Positions 1 through 5,993 of a DNA stretch of 8,722 bases are shown one piece after another. The first letter of the stretch is position 1. Every line of letters begins with the position of its first letter. The notes beneath the pieces were generated by a model. The model searched no databases and was not told where the DNA came from. It saw nothing but the letters and a program-made list of their open reading frames with translations. Position numbers and translations under genes: made by a program. Source of the stretch: Gammaproteobacteria bacterium (GTDB lineage Bacteria > Pseudomonadota > Gammaproteobacteria > Eutrophobiales > Eutrophobiaceae); the NCBI GenBank assembly GCA_003645215.1, contig QNEM01000072.1, forward strand, positions 1 to 8,722, given 5' to 3'.

Positions 1-294
1 AAGCTGCGAGTCAGCCCGTACCACACCATCTTCTGAGATAATCGTAATTCGTGTATCAATATCACCTGTCATTTGTAGAATTCGCTGTTGCAAATCATCA
101 ACCTGATCAGATGCTAATGCAGGAAGAATACTCTCTCGTATTATGATGGCCTGGCTATGCAGGCTCTTTTCAATCTCAACCAGGCTATCCTCCTGCATTT
201 GGCGAGCAATCATTAAACTAACAATTGCTGTACAGAATAAAATAACAAGAACGTAGCCTGCGTAAAGTTTTTGAAATATTCTTGAACGTATCAA
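1..294 (-). CDS. PhoR-like sensor histidine kinase, N-terminal part (runs off left edge)
   Basis: Only the first 98 residues are in the window. Translation of the minus strand gives a short basic N-terminus (RSRIFQKLYAGYV), one hydrophobic membrane segment at about residues 12-29, then the start of an extracytoplasmic sensor region (about 30-98) ending in RITIISEDGVVRADSQL. The R-I-T-I-I-x-x-D-G-x-V-x-A-D-S pattern is typical of the periplasmic domain of PhoR/ResE-type kinases. The HAMP/PAS, His-box and ATPase domains would lie left of base 1 and are not seen. The start is TTG at 294-292. It is the only plausible start: the previous in-frame codon but one is the regulator's stop, the next Met (residue 28) is inside the membrane helix, and AGGGG lies 9 bases upstream. 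The preceding gene encodes its likely partner regulator. Its signal is not identifiable; phosphate sensing is possible but no pst or pho genes are visible. Confidence 0.88.
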   Translation of the reverse strand, partial: MIRSRIFQKLYAGYVLVILFCTAIVSLMIARQMQEDSLVEIEKSLHSQAIIIRESILPALASDQVDDLQQRILQMTGDIDTRITIISEDGVVRADSQL

Positions 295-297
295 GAG

Positions 298-1005
298 TTA
301 TAACCCCTGATCAAAGTTATCTTTTAATCGATAGCCAACATTGCGTACCGTTTCAACAAGCTTTTGATGCTCACCTAAAGACTTACGAATGGCGCGTATG
401 TGCACATCAATATTGCGATCAGATACAACAACATGTTCTCCCATTGCATCCTGCATCAATTGTTCTCGACTAAAGACCCGGCCCGGTTGTGATGTGAGTT
501 TATACAGGATACGAAATTCAGTCCTGGTCAAATTGAGCGTTTGATTAGATAGCTTTACTGAATATTTCTCAGGATCAATTTGTAACGGCCCAAGAGTAAT
601 TACGGAAGACGAACCTGTTTTGTCTGTTTCATTTGAGCGACGAAGCATGGCCTTGATTCGTGCAATTAATTCTTTTGGACTAAAGGGTTTGGTCACATAA
701 TCATCTGCCCCAAGACCCAGGCCAAGTACAACATCACTTTCTTCTTCTTTAGCGGTGACCATTATAATTGGAATAGCACGAGTCGATGACTCATTTTTTA
801 GAATACGGCATATTTCCAGGCCATCTATCTCAGGCAACATAATATCCAGCAAGACCAGATCTGGTTTGTCCTGACGAACCATATTCAAGCCCGCTTTACC
901 ATCTGATGATGTAGATACCCTGAACCCTTCTCGCTTAAGGTTGTATTCCAAAACATCAAGAATATCCTTCTCATCCTCAATAACGATAATATGTTTTTGT
1001 TTCAA
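298..1005 (-). CDS. PhoB/OmpR-family winged-helix response regulator
   Basis: This 235-residue protein is a DNA-binding transcription factor of a two-component system. The receiver domain (about 4-122) carries the acidic pair E10/D11, phospho-acceptor D54 in LVLLDIMLP, switch residue T84 and K106 in YVTKPFSPKEL. After a linker (about 123-133), a winged-helix domain (about 135-230) contains the LTRTEFRIL motif, the recognition-helix region VSDRNIDVHIRAIRKSLG and the wing strand VRNVGYRL. Length and layout are normal for the PhoB subfamily. The start is TTG at 1005-1003: a stop codon lies immediately upstream in frame, the first internal Met (residue 43) would delete the active-site start, and AAGGA is 8 bases upstream. 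It lies between a GFA-domain gene (11-base gap) and its probable kinase partner, so all three are probably co-transcribed. The family is certain; equating it with PhoB itself is not justified from this window. Confidence 0.95.
   Translation of the reverse strand: MKQKHIIVIEDEKDILDVLEYNLKREGFRVSTSSDGKAGLNMVRQDKPDLVLLDIMLPEIDGLEICRILKNESSTRAIPIIMVTAKEEESDVVLGLGLGADDYVTKPFSPKELIARIKAMLRRSNETDKTGSSSVITLGPLQIDPEKYSVKLSNQTLNLTRTEFRILYKLTSQPGRVFSREQLMQDAMGEHVVVSDRNIDVHIRAIRKSLGEHQKLVETVRNVGYRLKDNFDQGL
304..308 (-). promoter_or_regulatory. Shine-Dalgarno site deciding the TTG start of the sensor kinase
   Basis: AGGGG on the minus strand sits 9 bases before the TTG at 294 and lies inside the last codons of the response regulator gene. 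It supports TTG as the kinase start and implies translational coupling of regulator and kinase. Confidence 0.6.
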
Positions 1006-1013
1006 TTAAATTT

Positions 1014-1018
1014 TCCTT
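1014..1018 (-). promoter_or_regulatory. Shine-Dalgarno site of the response regulator, overlapping the upstream stop
   Basis: AAGGA lies 8 bases before the TTG start at 1005. Its first two bases are the last two of the TAA stop (1019-1017) of the GFA-domain gene. The ribosome finishing that gene therefore sits on this site, which favours coupled translation and supports the TTG start. Confidence 0.6.
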
Positions 1019-1436
1019 AATTTCTAACCGGAAGTCCTTCATATTTCTTTAGACCGCCAACTTCTTCATACCATGGTGCCTTATTGGCCAAAAATATATT
1101 GTGCGTGGGTTTTACACCGGGGTCTTCATCCAGTGTCCCCGCTGTCACAACAACTGCTTTTCCACTTTTCGTCAACCACGGTAAGGACGAGCCGCAGTTT
1201 TTACAAAATGATGTTGCGAAGTGCTTTGCATCCGGGTGTTCATATCTACCGATAGATTCTTCACCGCTCAACCATTGGAACTGATCCGGGCTAATAATGA
1301 TATTCGCTGCGTGGGCAGAGCCGGTAAATTTACGGCATCTGGAACAGTGACAATATTGAAAGACATTTACCGGTCCAGTGAATTGATATGTAACCACACC
1401 ACATAGACAACTGCCTGAAACCTTATCATCTTTCAT
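1017..1436 (-). CDS. GFA (CENP-V/GFA) domain zinc-binding protein
   Basis: This 139-residue soluble protein has the family's cysteine pattern: C10 and C12 in GSCLCGVVTY, C29, C31 and C34 in YCHCSRCRKFTGS, and C78 and C81 in FCKNCGSSLPW. These cysteines form the zinc sites in glutathione-dependent formaldehyde-activating (Gfa) proteins. The length is normal for single-domain members. Most members lack a proven reaction, so formaldehyde-glutathione chemistry is only a possibility. The ATG at 1436 is preceded by a near-perfect AGGGAGG (1448-1442) 5 bases upstream, so the start is secure. It is the first gene of a minus-strand cluster with the response regulator and kinase. That placement may reflect transcription economy or shared control; nothing in the sequence shows that it takes part in signalling. 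Confidence 0.9.
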   Translation of the reverse strand: MKDDKVSGSCLCGVVTYQFTGPVNVFQYCHCSRCRKFTGSAHAANIIISPDQFQWLSGEESIGRYEHPDAKHFATSFCKNCGSSLPWLTKSGKAVVVTAGTLDEDPGVKPTHNIFLANKAPWYEEVGGLKKYEGLPVRN

Positions 1437-1566
1437 AAATGCCTCCCTTGATTACCAGCAAACAACTATTTTCAGATATTACTATAAATATCATATGCTT
1501 AATGAAATTATATTTAATGATAAGATAGTTCGAGTAATCATAATAAATTTAATCCTGGAATAATCC
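1437..1566. promoter_or_regulatory. AT-rich divergent control region between the GFA and CDF genes
   Basis: This 130-base region separates two divergent transcription units. On the minus strand a consensus TATAAT (1512-1507) lies about 70 bases before the GFA ATG, but no good -35 hexamer stands at 16-18 bases. A perfect inverted repeat, GATATT-6-AATATC (1475-1492), falls in the would-be GFA leader and could be an operator. On the plus strand no convincing -35/-10 pair for the CDF gene is visible, and its ribosome site is weak (GGA, 7 bases before the ATG). Promoter activity is inferred mainly from the divergent gene arrangement. Confidence 0.4.
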
Positions 1567-2478
1567 ATGGCTTCTTCACGAAAACTGGTGATCTACGCTG
1601 CCCTCGTAGGCAATGCCTTAATCGCTATCATGAAATTTATTGCTGCCTTTATGACGGGCAGTTCGGCGATGTTCTCTGAAGGCATACATTCAGTCGTTGA
1701 TACTGGTAACCAGATGTTGCTTTTGTATGGCCTCAAGCAAGCAAAAAAGCCTGCAGATGACCGCTTCCCATTCGGACATGGAAAAGAAATCTATTTCTGG
1801 AGTTTTGTCGTCGCTATTATGATCTTCGCTGTGGGTGCCGGTATTTCAATCTATGAAGGTGTCCATCGTTTACTCAACCCGGCACCCCTGGAAAATTTCA
1901 TGGTTAACTACATCGTGCTGTCACTGGCCATGATCTTTGAGGGTGCGGCATGGTTCTTTGCCTTGAAAGAATTCAAACAAGCCAAAGGTAAATGGGGATA
2001 CATTGAAGCAGTGCAACGTGGCAAGGATCCGTCTATATTCGTTGTCCTGTTCGAAGACTCCGCTGCAATGCTGGGATTACTGGTTGCACTGCTTGCGACG
2101 ATCCTGACGCAGCTCACTGGTAATTTATATTTTGATGGCATCGCCTCCATTATTATCGGTTTTATTCTGGCTGGTACTGCCCTGTGGCTGGCTTTTGAAA
2201 CCAAGAGCCTGCTTATCGGAGAAAGTGCCAACATCCACGTTGTTAACGGTATCAAAAAGATCACCAGGACCTATGACAAAATTGAACATGTTAATGAAGT
2301 ATTAACAATTCATATGGGGCCAGAGTTTATCCTGGTTAATATCAGTGTTGAATTCAGGGATGAAGCGACAGCCACAGAAATTGAAGATACTGTTTCACAG
2401 CTGGATACCGAGATTAAAAATGAATATGAAAATGTAAAAAGGATTTTTATTGAGGGTGAAGCACGAAAAAAATCATGA
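1567..2478 (+). CDS. Cation diffusion facilitator (CDF) family metal transporter
   Basis: This 303-residue inner-membrane protein is a probable proton-coupled exporter of divalent metals such as zinc or iron. Hydrophobic segments are seen at about residues 8-29, 33-54, 78-97, 113-133, 159-181 and 188-210, giving the usual six helices, followed by a cytoplasmic ferredoxin-like domain (about 215-296). Helix 2 carries E38, H41 and D45 (SEGIHSVVD), matching the family metal site. FPFGHGKEIYFW follows as the usual loop into helix 3. Helix 5 reads VVLFEDSAAMLG, so D164 is kept, but the His of the common HxxxD motif is replaced (V160) and E163 adjoins it. This resembles the ZnT9-like branch, which is my inference. 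The ATG at 1567 has only a weak Shine-Dalgarno site. The gene overlaps bioA by 4 bases (ATGA), so both are probably translated together. The metal cannot be assigned from sequence. Confidence 0.92.
   Translation: MASSRKLVIYAALVGNALIAIMKFIAAFMTGSSAMFSEGIHSVVDTGNQMLLLYGLKQAKKPADDRFPFGHGKEIYFWSFVVAIMIFAVGAGISIYEGVHRLLNPAPLENFMVNYIVLSLAMIFEGAAWFFALKEFKQAKGKWGYIEAVQRGKDPSIFVVLFEDSAAMLGLLVALLATILTQLTGNLYFDGIASIIIGFILAGTALWLAFETKSLLIGESANIHVVNGIKKITRTYDKIEHVNEVLTIHMGPEFILVNISVEFRDEATATEIEDTVSQLDTEIKNEYENVKRIFIEGEARKKS
2452..2478 (+). other. Candidate -1 frameshift or coupling signal at the CDF/bioA overlap
   Basis: The last codons of the CDF gene read cgA AAA AAA TCA TGA. An in-register A AAA AAA heptamer (2466-2472) lies 2 bases before the bioA ATG (2475). 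GAGGG (2452-2456) is 9 bases upstream of the heptamer, a spacing similar to the stimulatory Shine-Dalgarno element of the dnaX frameshift site, but 18 bases from the bioA ATG, which is too far for a normal ribosome site. A -1 slip would enter the bioA frame with no stop. I see no strong downstream stem-loop. Ordinary termination-reinitiation at ATGA is the simpler explanation. Confidence 0.35.
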
Positions 2479-3773
2479 CAGACGATCAGTTACTGGATAT
2501 TGATAAGGCACATATCTGGCATCCGTATAGTGCGATGTCTAATGAGGGAGTCTCGGACTTGCCTGTTTATCCTGTTGCATCTGCCAATGGTGTGCGACTG
2601 AAGCTAACAGATGGTCGAGAGTTAATCGATGGTATGTCTTCCTGGTGGTGTGCAATTCATGGTTATAACCACCCGGAAATAAATCGTGCACTTGAGCAAC
2701 AATTAAAGAAGATGTCCCATGTCATGTTCGGTGGACTCACACATCAACCTGCTGTGGAGCTTGCCTTACAACTGGTTAACTTAACGCCTGAGGCATTGCA
2801 GTCCGTCTTTTTCTCAGACTCAGGTTCTGTATCTGTTGAAGTGGCGATGAAAATGGCGATCCAGTACTGGCATGCCAAGGAACAACCCAACAAGCAACAG
2901 TTTCTAACGATTCGAAATGGCTACCATGGGGATACCTTTGGCGCCATGTCTGTATCTGACCCTGTTACCGGGATGCATTCACTCTTTAATGACACATTAA
3001 CGGAACAATATTTTGTTGATGCCCCTGTCTGCCGCTTTGGTCAGCCCTGCACTGATGATGATATCGCCGAGTTTGAACAAATACTCAGTACCGAAAAAGA
3101 TCATATCGCTGCCGTTATTATGGAACCGATCGTGCAAGGTGCAGGTGGCATGTATTTCTATTCTGCAGAATATTTACATCGAGTACGCGAACTCTGTGAG
3201 CAACATCATGTGTTATTGATACTAGATGAAATCGCAACCGGCTTTGGCCGAACCGGAAAGTTATTTGCCTGCGAACATGCTGATGTCACCCCTGACATTA
3301 TGTGTGTTGGCAAGGCCCTCACCGGTGGCTACATGAGCCTGGCGGCGACCCTCACAAGTAAAGATATCAGCGACACCATCAGCCAGGGCGATCCGGGTGT
3401 ATTTATGCACGGTCCAACATTCATGGCCAATCCGCTTGCCTGTACTGCAGCCCTGGTCAACCTGAAATTATTACTGGTCTCTCCCTGGCAATCAGAGATA
3501 TCTAGAATTGAAGAACAGCTGGAAACAGGACTTGAACCCTGTCGGACAATGGCTACTGTTCATGATGTTCGCATATTGGGTGCTATTGCTGTGGTGGAAC
3601 TCAATAATCCGGTTGATATGACAGTGATTCAGCCACTATTTGTCGATGCCGGCGTCTGGATCAGACCCTTTGGAAAACTGGTCTATCTCATGCCACCGTT
3701 TATTATCGAGAATGAAGATCTGGAAAAACTAACGACAGCGGTTGTCAACATCGTATCGAAATTGTCTACCTGA
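2475..3773 (+). CDS. bioA: Adenosylmethionine-8-amino-7-oxononanoate aminotransferase
   Basis: BioA is a cytoplasmic PLP enzyme that moves the amino group of S-adenosylmethionine to 7-keto-8-aminopelargonate, giving 7,8-diaminopelargonate in biotin synthesis. The 432 residues match the family length (about 430). Visible signatures are HPYSAM (16-21), SSWWCAIHGYNHP (55-67) with the substrate-site Trp, DSGSVSVEVAMKMA (115-128, cofactor phosphate loop), YHGDTFG (150-156), LILDEIATGFGRTG (248-261) with PLP-binding D251, Schiff-base K280 in VGKALTGG, HGPTFMANP (312-320) and R397 in WIRPFGKLVYLMPP. Trp57, which lies in the paired Trp, and R397 fit BioA rather than another class III aminotransferase. 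All key residues are present. The start overlaps the CDF stop and has no Shine-Dalgarno site at normal spacing, so translation probably depends on the upstream gene. No other bio gene is in the window, as in species with a detached bioA. Confidence 0.97.
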   Translation: MTDDQLLDIDKAHIWHPYSAMSNEGVSDLPVYPVASANGVRLKLTDGRELIDGMSSWWCAIHGYNHPEINRALEQQLKKMSHVMFGGLTHQPAVELALQLVNLTPEALQSVFFSDSGSVSVEVAMKMAIQYWHAKEQPNKQQFLTIRNGYHGDTFGAMSVSDPVTGMHSLFNDTLTEQYFVDAPVCRFGQPCTDDDIAEFEQILSTEKDHIAAVIMEPIVQGAGGMYFYSAEYLHRVRELCEQHHVLLILDEIATGFGRTGKLFACEHADVTPDIMCVGKALTGGYMSLAATLTSKDISDTISQGDPGVFMHGPTFMANPLACTAALVNLKLLLVSPWQSEISRIEEQLETGLEPCRTMATVHDVRILGAIAVVELNNPVDMTVIQPLFVDAGVWIRPFGKLVYLMPPFIIENEDLEKLTTAVVNIVSKLST

Positions 3774-3797
3774 ATTGTATTCCCGAATTGTCTCCTT
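3758..3797 (+). repeat. Degenerate 13-14-base tandem repeat across the bioA stop
   Basis: Three consecutive units beginning GAATTGT or GAAATTGT, each followed by a pyrimidine-rich tail, occupy 3758-3771, 3772-3784 and 3785-3797. The bioA TGA stop (3771-3773) lies at the first unit boundary. The 13-base period is not a codon multiple. It may be slipped-strand duplication of the gene's 3' end. The rest of 3774-3995 shows no gene and no hairpin followed by a T-run. Confidence 0.5.
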
Positions 3798-3995
3798 GAA
3801 TCTTGCACAGTGCAGCACACAGATCTACTAGCAACCGGGCGCCAGATTAAATCCTGATTACAAAATATCCGGCCAATCTTGCTCAAGCAGATATTAATAA
3901 TAATGCACATTGCCGGTAGCCATCTACATTTTACTTCCGATATTTAACGATGCTGTTTTAGCTGTTCTGCTTTAACCACTTTAAGTTAGATACAA

Positions 3996-5096
3996 TTAAA
4001 CCGCTTCATAAGCAGGAAAATCGACAAAACCATCTTCTCTCGGTGTCCACCAGAGTTCCACATCCGCCTCGGGTGCCAACGCCCAGTCATTACTAAAGCG
4101 TTCGACAAGATCCGGATTACTCAAATAAGGTCGTCCAAAGGCAATAAGGTCGGCTTTGCCATCCTCTATGGCTTGTTCCGCAGTCTCTTGTGTATAACCA
4201 CAATTCCCCATTAACGGTCCATCAAACACCTGACGAAATTCATCCAGTGTCATAGGTTCTCCTTGTTCGTGGAATCCAAATGCCAGACCATCCATCACAT
4301 GGAGATAGGCCAGTCCATATTGATTTAATTGTTGGGCAACATAAGTAAAGGACTCACGATAATCCGCTGATCCCATATCGTTAAATACGCCATTAGGTGC
4401 AAGACGAACCCCCACCCTCTCGGCTGGGACTTCTTGGGTAACAGCCTGAACCACTTCATCCAACATGCGATAGCGCTTTTCGATACTGCCGCCGTATTCA
4501 TCTGTTCGTTGATTGGTTTTTGATTGCAAAAATTGGTCGAGCAGATAACCGTTGGCACTGTGTATCTCAACACCATCAAAGCCGGCCTGCATCGCACACT
4601 TCGCTGCATTTCTGTAGTCCTGAATCGTTTGCTTGATCTCGTTAATGGTGAGCGCATGCGGGGTTTCGTAGTCTTCCTTACCATTTGGCGTGTGGAGCCC
4701 ATCGCCATTTATTTTGATTGCAGAAGGTGCAACCGGTAATTCACCATTGTCATGAAAACTGCTGTGTGAAGCTCGGCCCATATGCCATAACTGTAGAAAT
4801 ATAAGGCCACCTTCAGCATGAACCGCGTCAACAACCCGTTTCCAGCCCTGCATTTGCTCATCGTTATATATGCCCGGTGATTCGACCCAGCCTCTGGCAA
4901 TCTTCGACACTACCGCTGCTTCAGAAATAATCAAACCCGCCGAGGCACGCTGACGATAGTATTCCACCATCGCATCAGTCGGTATTCGCTCTTTCCCTGC
5001 TCGTGCTCGTGTTAATGGTGCCATCACGACTCGATTCCTTAATCGTAATTTATCGTTTAAAGAAAAAGCACTTATCAGTGAACTATCACTACTCAT
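3996..5096 (-). CDS. Old Yellow Enzyme-family FMN ene-reductase (alkene reductase)
   Basis: This 366-residue TIM-barrel flavoprotein should use NAD(P)H to reduce activated C=C bonds (enones, quinones, maleimides) or nitro compounds in the cytoplasm. The FMN site is visible as RVVMAPLTR (22-30, with T28), Q102 in FLQLWHMGRASH, R231 in GVRLAPNG and the phosphate-binding end IAFGRPYLSNPDLV (318-331). The substrate pair is H179/N182 with proton donor Y184 in IHSANGYLLDQFL. This HxxN type is like OYE1 and morphinone reductase, whereas NemA has HxxH, so I do not use that symbol. The C-terminal tail WWTPREDGFVDFPAYEAV departs from the Tyr-Gly-Gly-Gly end of NemA but keeps the final aromatic-Pro pattern. 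The ATG at 5096 has AGGGGA 8 bases upstream. It is divergent from an HxlR-type regulator, suggesting induction by reactive electrophiles. Confidence 0.94.
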   Translation of the reverse strand: MSSDSSLISAFSLNDKLRLRNRVVMAPLTRARAGKERIPTDAMVEYYRQRASAGLIISEAAVVSKIARGWVESPGIYNDEQMQGWKRVVDAVHAEGGLIFLQLWHMGRASHSSFHDNGELPVAPSAIKINGDGLHTPNGKEDYETPHALTINEIKQTIQDYRNAAKCAMQAGFDGVEIHSANGYLLDQFLQSKTNQRTDEYGGSIEKRYRMLDEVVQAVTQEVPAERVGVRLAPNGVFNDMGSADYRESFTYVAQQLNQYGLAYLHVMDGLAFGFHEQGEPMTLDEFRQVFDGPLMGNCGYTQETAEQAIEDGKADLIAFGRPYLSNPDLVERFSNDWALAPEADVELWWTPREDGFVDFPAYEAV

Positions 5097-5139
5097 CAGA
5101 AAATTCCCCTATCAATACATGTAAAATCGGATTGGATAA

Positions 5140-5168
5140 ACTATAATGGAACCAGTTTATAATGTAAA
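5140..5168 (-). promoter_or_regulatory. Sigma70-type promoter of the ene-reductase
   Basis: On the minus strand TTTACA (5168-5163) and TATAGT (5145-5140) are separated by exactly 17 bases; each matches the consensus at 5 of 6 positions. The predicted transcript start is near 5133, giving a leader of roughly 37 bases that includes the AGGGGA ribosome site. It is the best promoter in the window. Confidence 0.65.
5158..5163 (+). promoter_or_regulatory. Candidate -10 box of the HxlR-family regulator gene
   Basis: A consensus TATAAT overlaps the middle operator half-site and lies 37 bases before the regulator's ATG. The -35 region is poor (GATAAA at 17 bases). A second TATAAT (5142-5147) is an alternative. 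Overlap with the operator suggests autoregulation. Confidence 0.35.
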
Positions 5169-5200
5169 CTAGGTACCTTTGAGTAACTGACAGGAGAAAA

Positions 5201-5572
5201 ATGAAGGAGTTAAAACCGGATATTTACGCAGCAGCTTGCCCGTCCAGGGAAATTCTTATCATGATTGGCGAGAAATGGGTTTGTCTGGTGATTGGTGCAT
5301 TAGATGCACAAAAGATTTTGCGTTTTGGTGAACTCAAGCGCATCTGTGAGGGCGTGTCTCAAAAAATGCTGACACAGACATTACGAAAACTGGAACGCGA
5401 TGGTTTGGTTATTCGAACTGTCTACGCAGATAAAGTACCACTAAAAGTTGAATATAAACTCAGTCCATTGGGAAAAAGCCTGGTTCCTGTTCTGCAGCAG
5501 GTAAAGTCATGGGCTGAGATGAACCTGAGCGAGATTAATGATAACAGGATTGCATTTGAACAAAGTAAATGA
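5201..5572 (+). CDS. HxlR/DUF24-family winged-helix transcription regulator
   Basis: This 123-residue protein matches the HxlR family in length and layout. The N-terminal CPSREILIMIGEKWVCLVIGAL (from C13) is the family's opening helix. FGELKRICEGVSQKMLTQTLRKLERDGLV (42-70) is the helix-turn-helix with the recognition helix around 53-66. RTVYADKVPLKVEYKLSPLG (72-91) is the wing, and the C-terminal helix (92-110) serves dimerisation. C13 sits where YodB, HypR and QorR carry the redox- or electrophile-sensing Cys; C28 and C49 are additional. AGGAG lies 4 bases before the ATG. It diverges from an ene-reductase gene, a common arrangement for a regulator controlling a detoxifying flavoenzyme. Thiol sensing and control of the neighbour are inferred from family and position. 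Downstream (5573-5641) I see no convincing terminator. Confidence 0.93.
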   Translation: MKELKPDIYAAACPSREILIMIGEKWVCLVIGALDAQKILRFGELKRICEGVSQKMLTQTLRKLERDGLVIRTVYADKVPLKVEYKLSPLGKSLVPVLQQVKSWAEMNLSEINDNRIAFEQSK

Positions 5573-5641
5573 CGAAGCATAAAGCAGTTCTTGAATTACC
5601 CTTTTGTCGAGGATATAGATGTTTGCCAGTCGTGACGTTGC

Positions 5642-5986
5642 CTAGTGCCTCACAACGCCAGCCTGGATCTTGATCAGATCATCAAATGTTTTTATGAGTT
5701 TTAGCAGGCTATTGGTGGAGGGATCATTTTTCTGCAGACACTCATGAGCATAAACAAAAATACTGCTTTTAGCGGGAAGTGGTTTTGTCTGTTCCAGCGT
5801 AGTTTTCATCCGCGGCAGAAAAATCCATTGCAGCCACTGTTCAAACTTCAGGGTATCCATACAGAAAGGTTGTTTACTGGCCAGGGCATTGCTGTCTGGA
5901 CTGCTTTCGTCCCATTTACCATTGATTCTGAGGGTCGCTTCTACTTCAAGCAATACGTCGGCTATACGATTTGGAATATCATGCAT
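5642..5986 (-). CDS. yqcC: YqcC-family (DUF446) protein
   Basis: This 114-residue protein is recognised by the family pattern. An N-terminal amphipathic helix (IADVLLEVEATLRINGKW) is followed by the core QPFCMDTLKFEQWLQWIFLPRM (39-60), then PLP (69-71), a helical region around IFVYAHECLQ, and a final helix LLKLIKTFDDL. E. coli YqcC has the same order, with QPFFMDTM and EWLQWVLIPRM, and similar length. Its molecular function is not established to my knowledge. There is no signal peptide or membrane segment. The open frame continues upstream to 6211, but those residues do not resemble the family, and the family N-terminus fits the ATG at 5986. No Shine-Dalgarno site precedes it, and a promoter -10 box ends 7 bases upstream, suggesting a leaderless mRNA. 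E. coli yqcC lies beside truC; here it stands alone, divergent from the EF-G gene. Confidence 0.85.
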   Translation of the reverse strand: MHDIPNRIADVLLEVEATLRINGKWDESSPDSNALASKQPFCMDTLKFEQWLQWIFLPRMKTTLEQTKPLPAKSSIFVYAHECLQKNDPSTNSLLKLIKTFDDLIKIQAGVVRH

Positions 5987-5993
5987 AGGCCGA

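Larger units (their letters stand above)
5136..5170. promoter_or_regulatory. Three-half-site operator in the ene-reductase/HxlR divergent region
   Basis: The half-site occurs as TAAACT (5137-5142), AGTTTA (5154-5159) and TAAACT (5165-5170). The first pair extends to 7-base arms (ATAAACT/AGTTTAT) spaced by 11 bases; the second pair has 6-base arms spaced by 5. The outer copies overlap the -10 and -35 boxes of the ene-reductase promoter and the middle copy lies in its spacer. A protein bound here would block that promoter and probably the regulator's own. Binding by the adjacent HxlR protein is inferred. Confidence 0.5.

Noticed and set aside
282..473. Plus-strand frame opposite the response regulator
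   Set aside because: It is a shadow of a well-supported regulator gene on the other strand.
298..1005. Naming the pair phoB/phoR
   Set aside because: The regulator and kinase belong to the broad subfamily, but no phosphate-transport gene or Pho box is visible, so the specific name is not supported.
3804..3814. Palindrome TGCACAGTGCA downstream of bioA
   Set aside because: It has 5-base arms with a single central base, so it cannot form a usable hairpin, has no T-run, and a lone short palindrome is expected by chance.
3683..3910. Minus-strand open frame of 75 codons over the bioA 3' end
   Set aside because: It lies largely opposite bioA, has no ribosome site and resembles no family.
5636..5657. 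CGTTG...CAACG hairpin between the HxlR and yqcC stops as a terminator
   Set aside because: The stem is only 5 bases with a 12-base loop, and no T-run follows on either strand.
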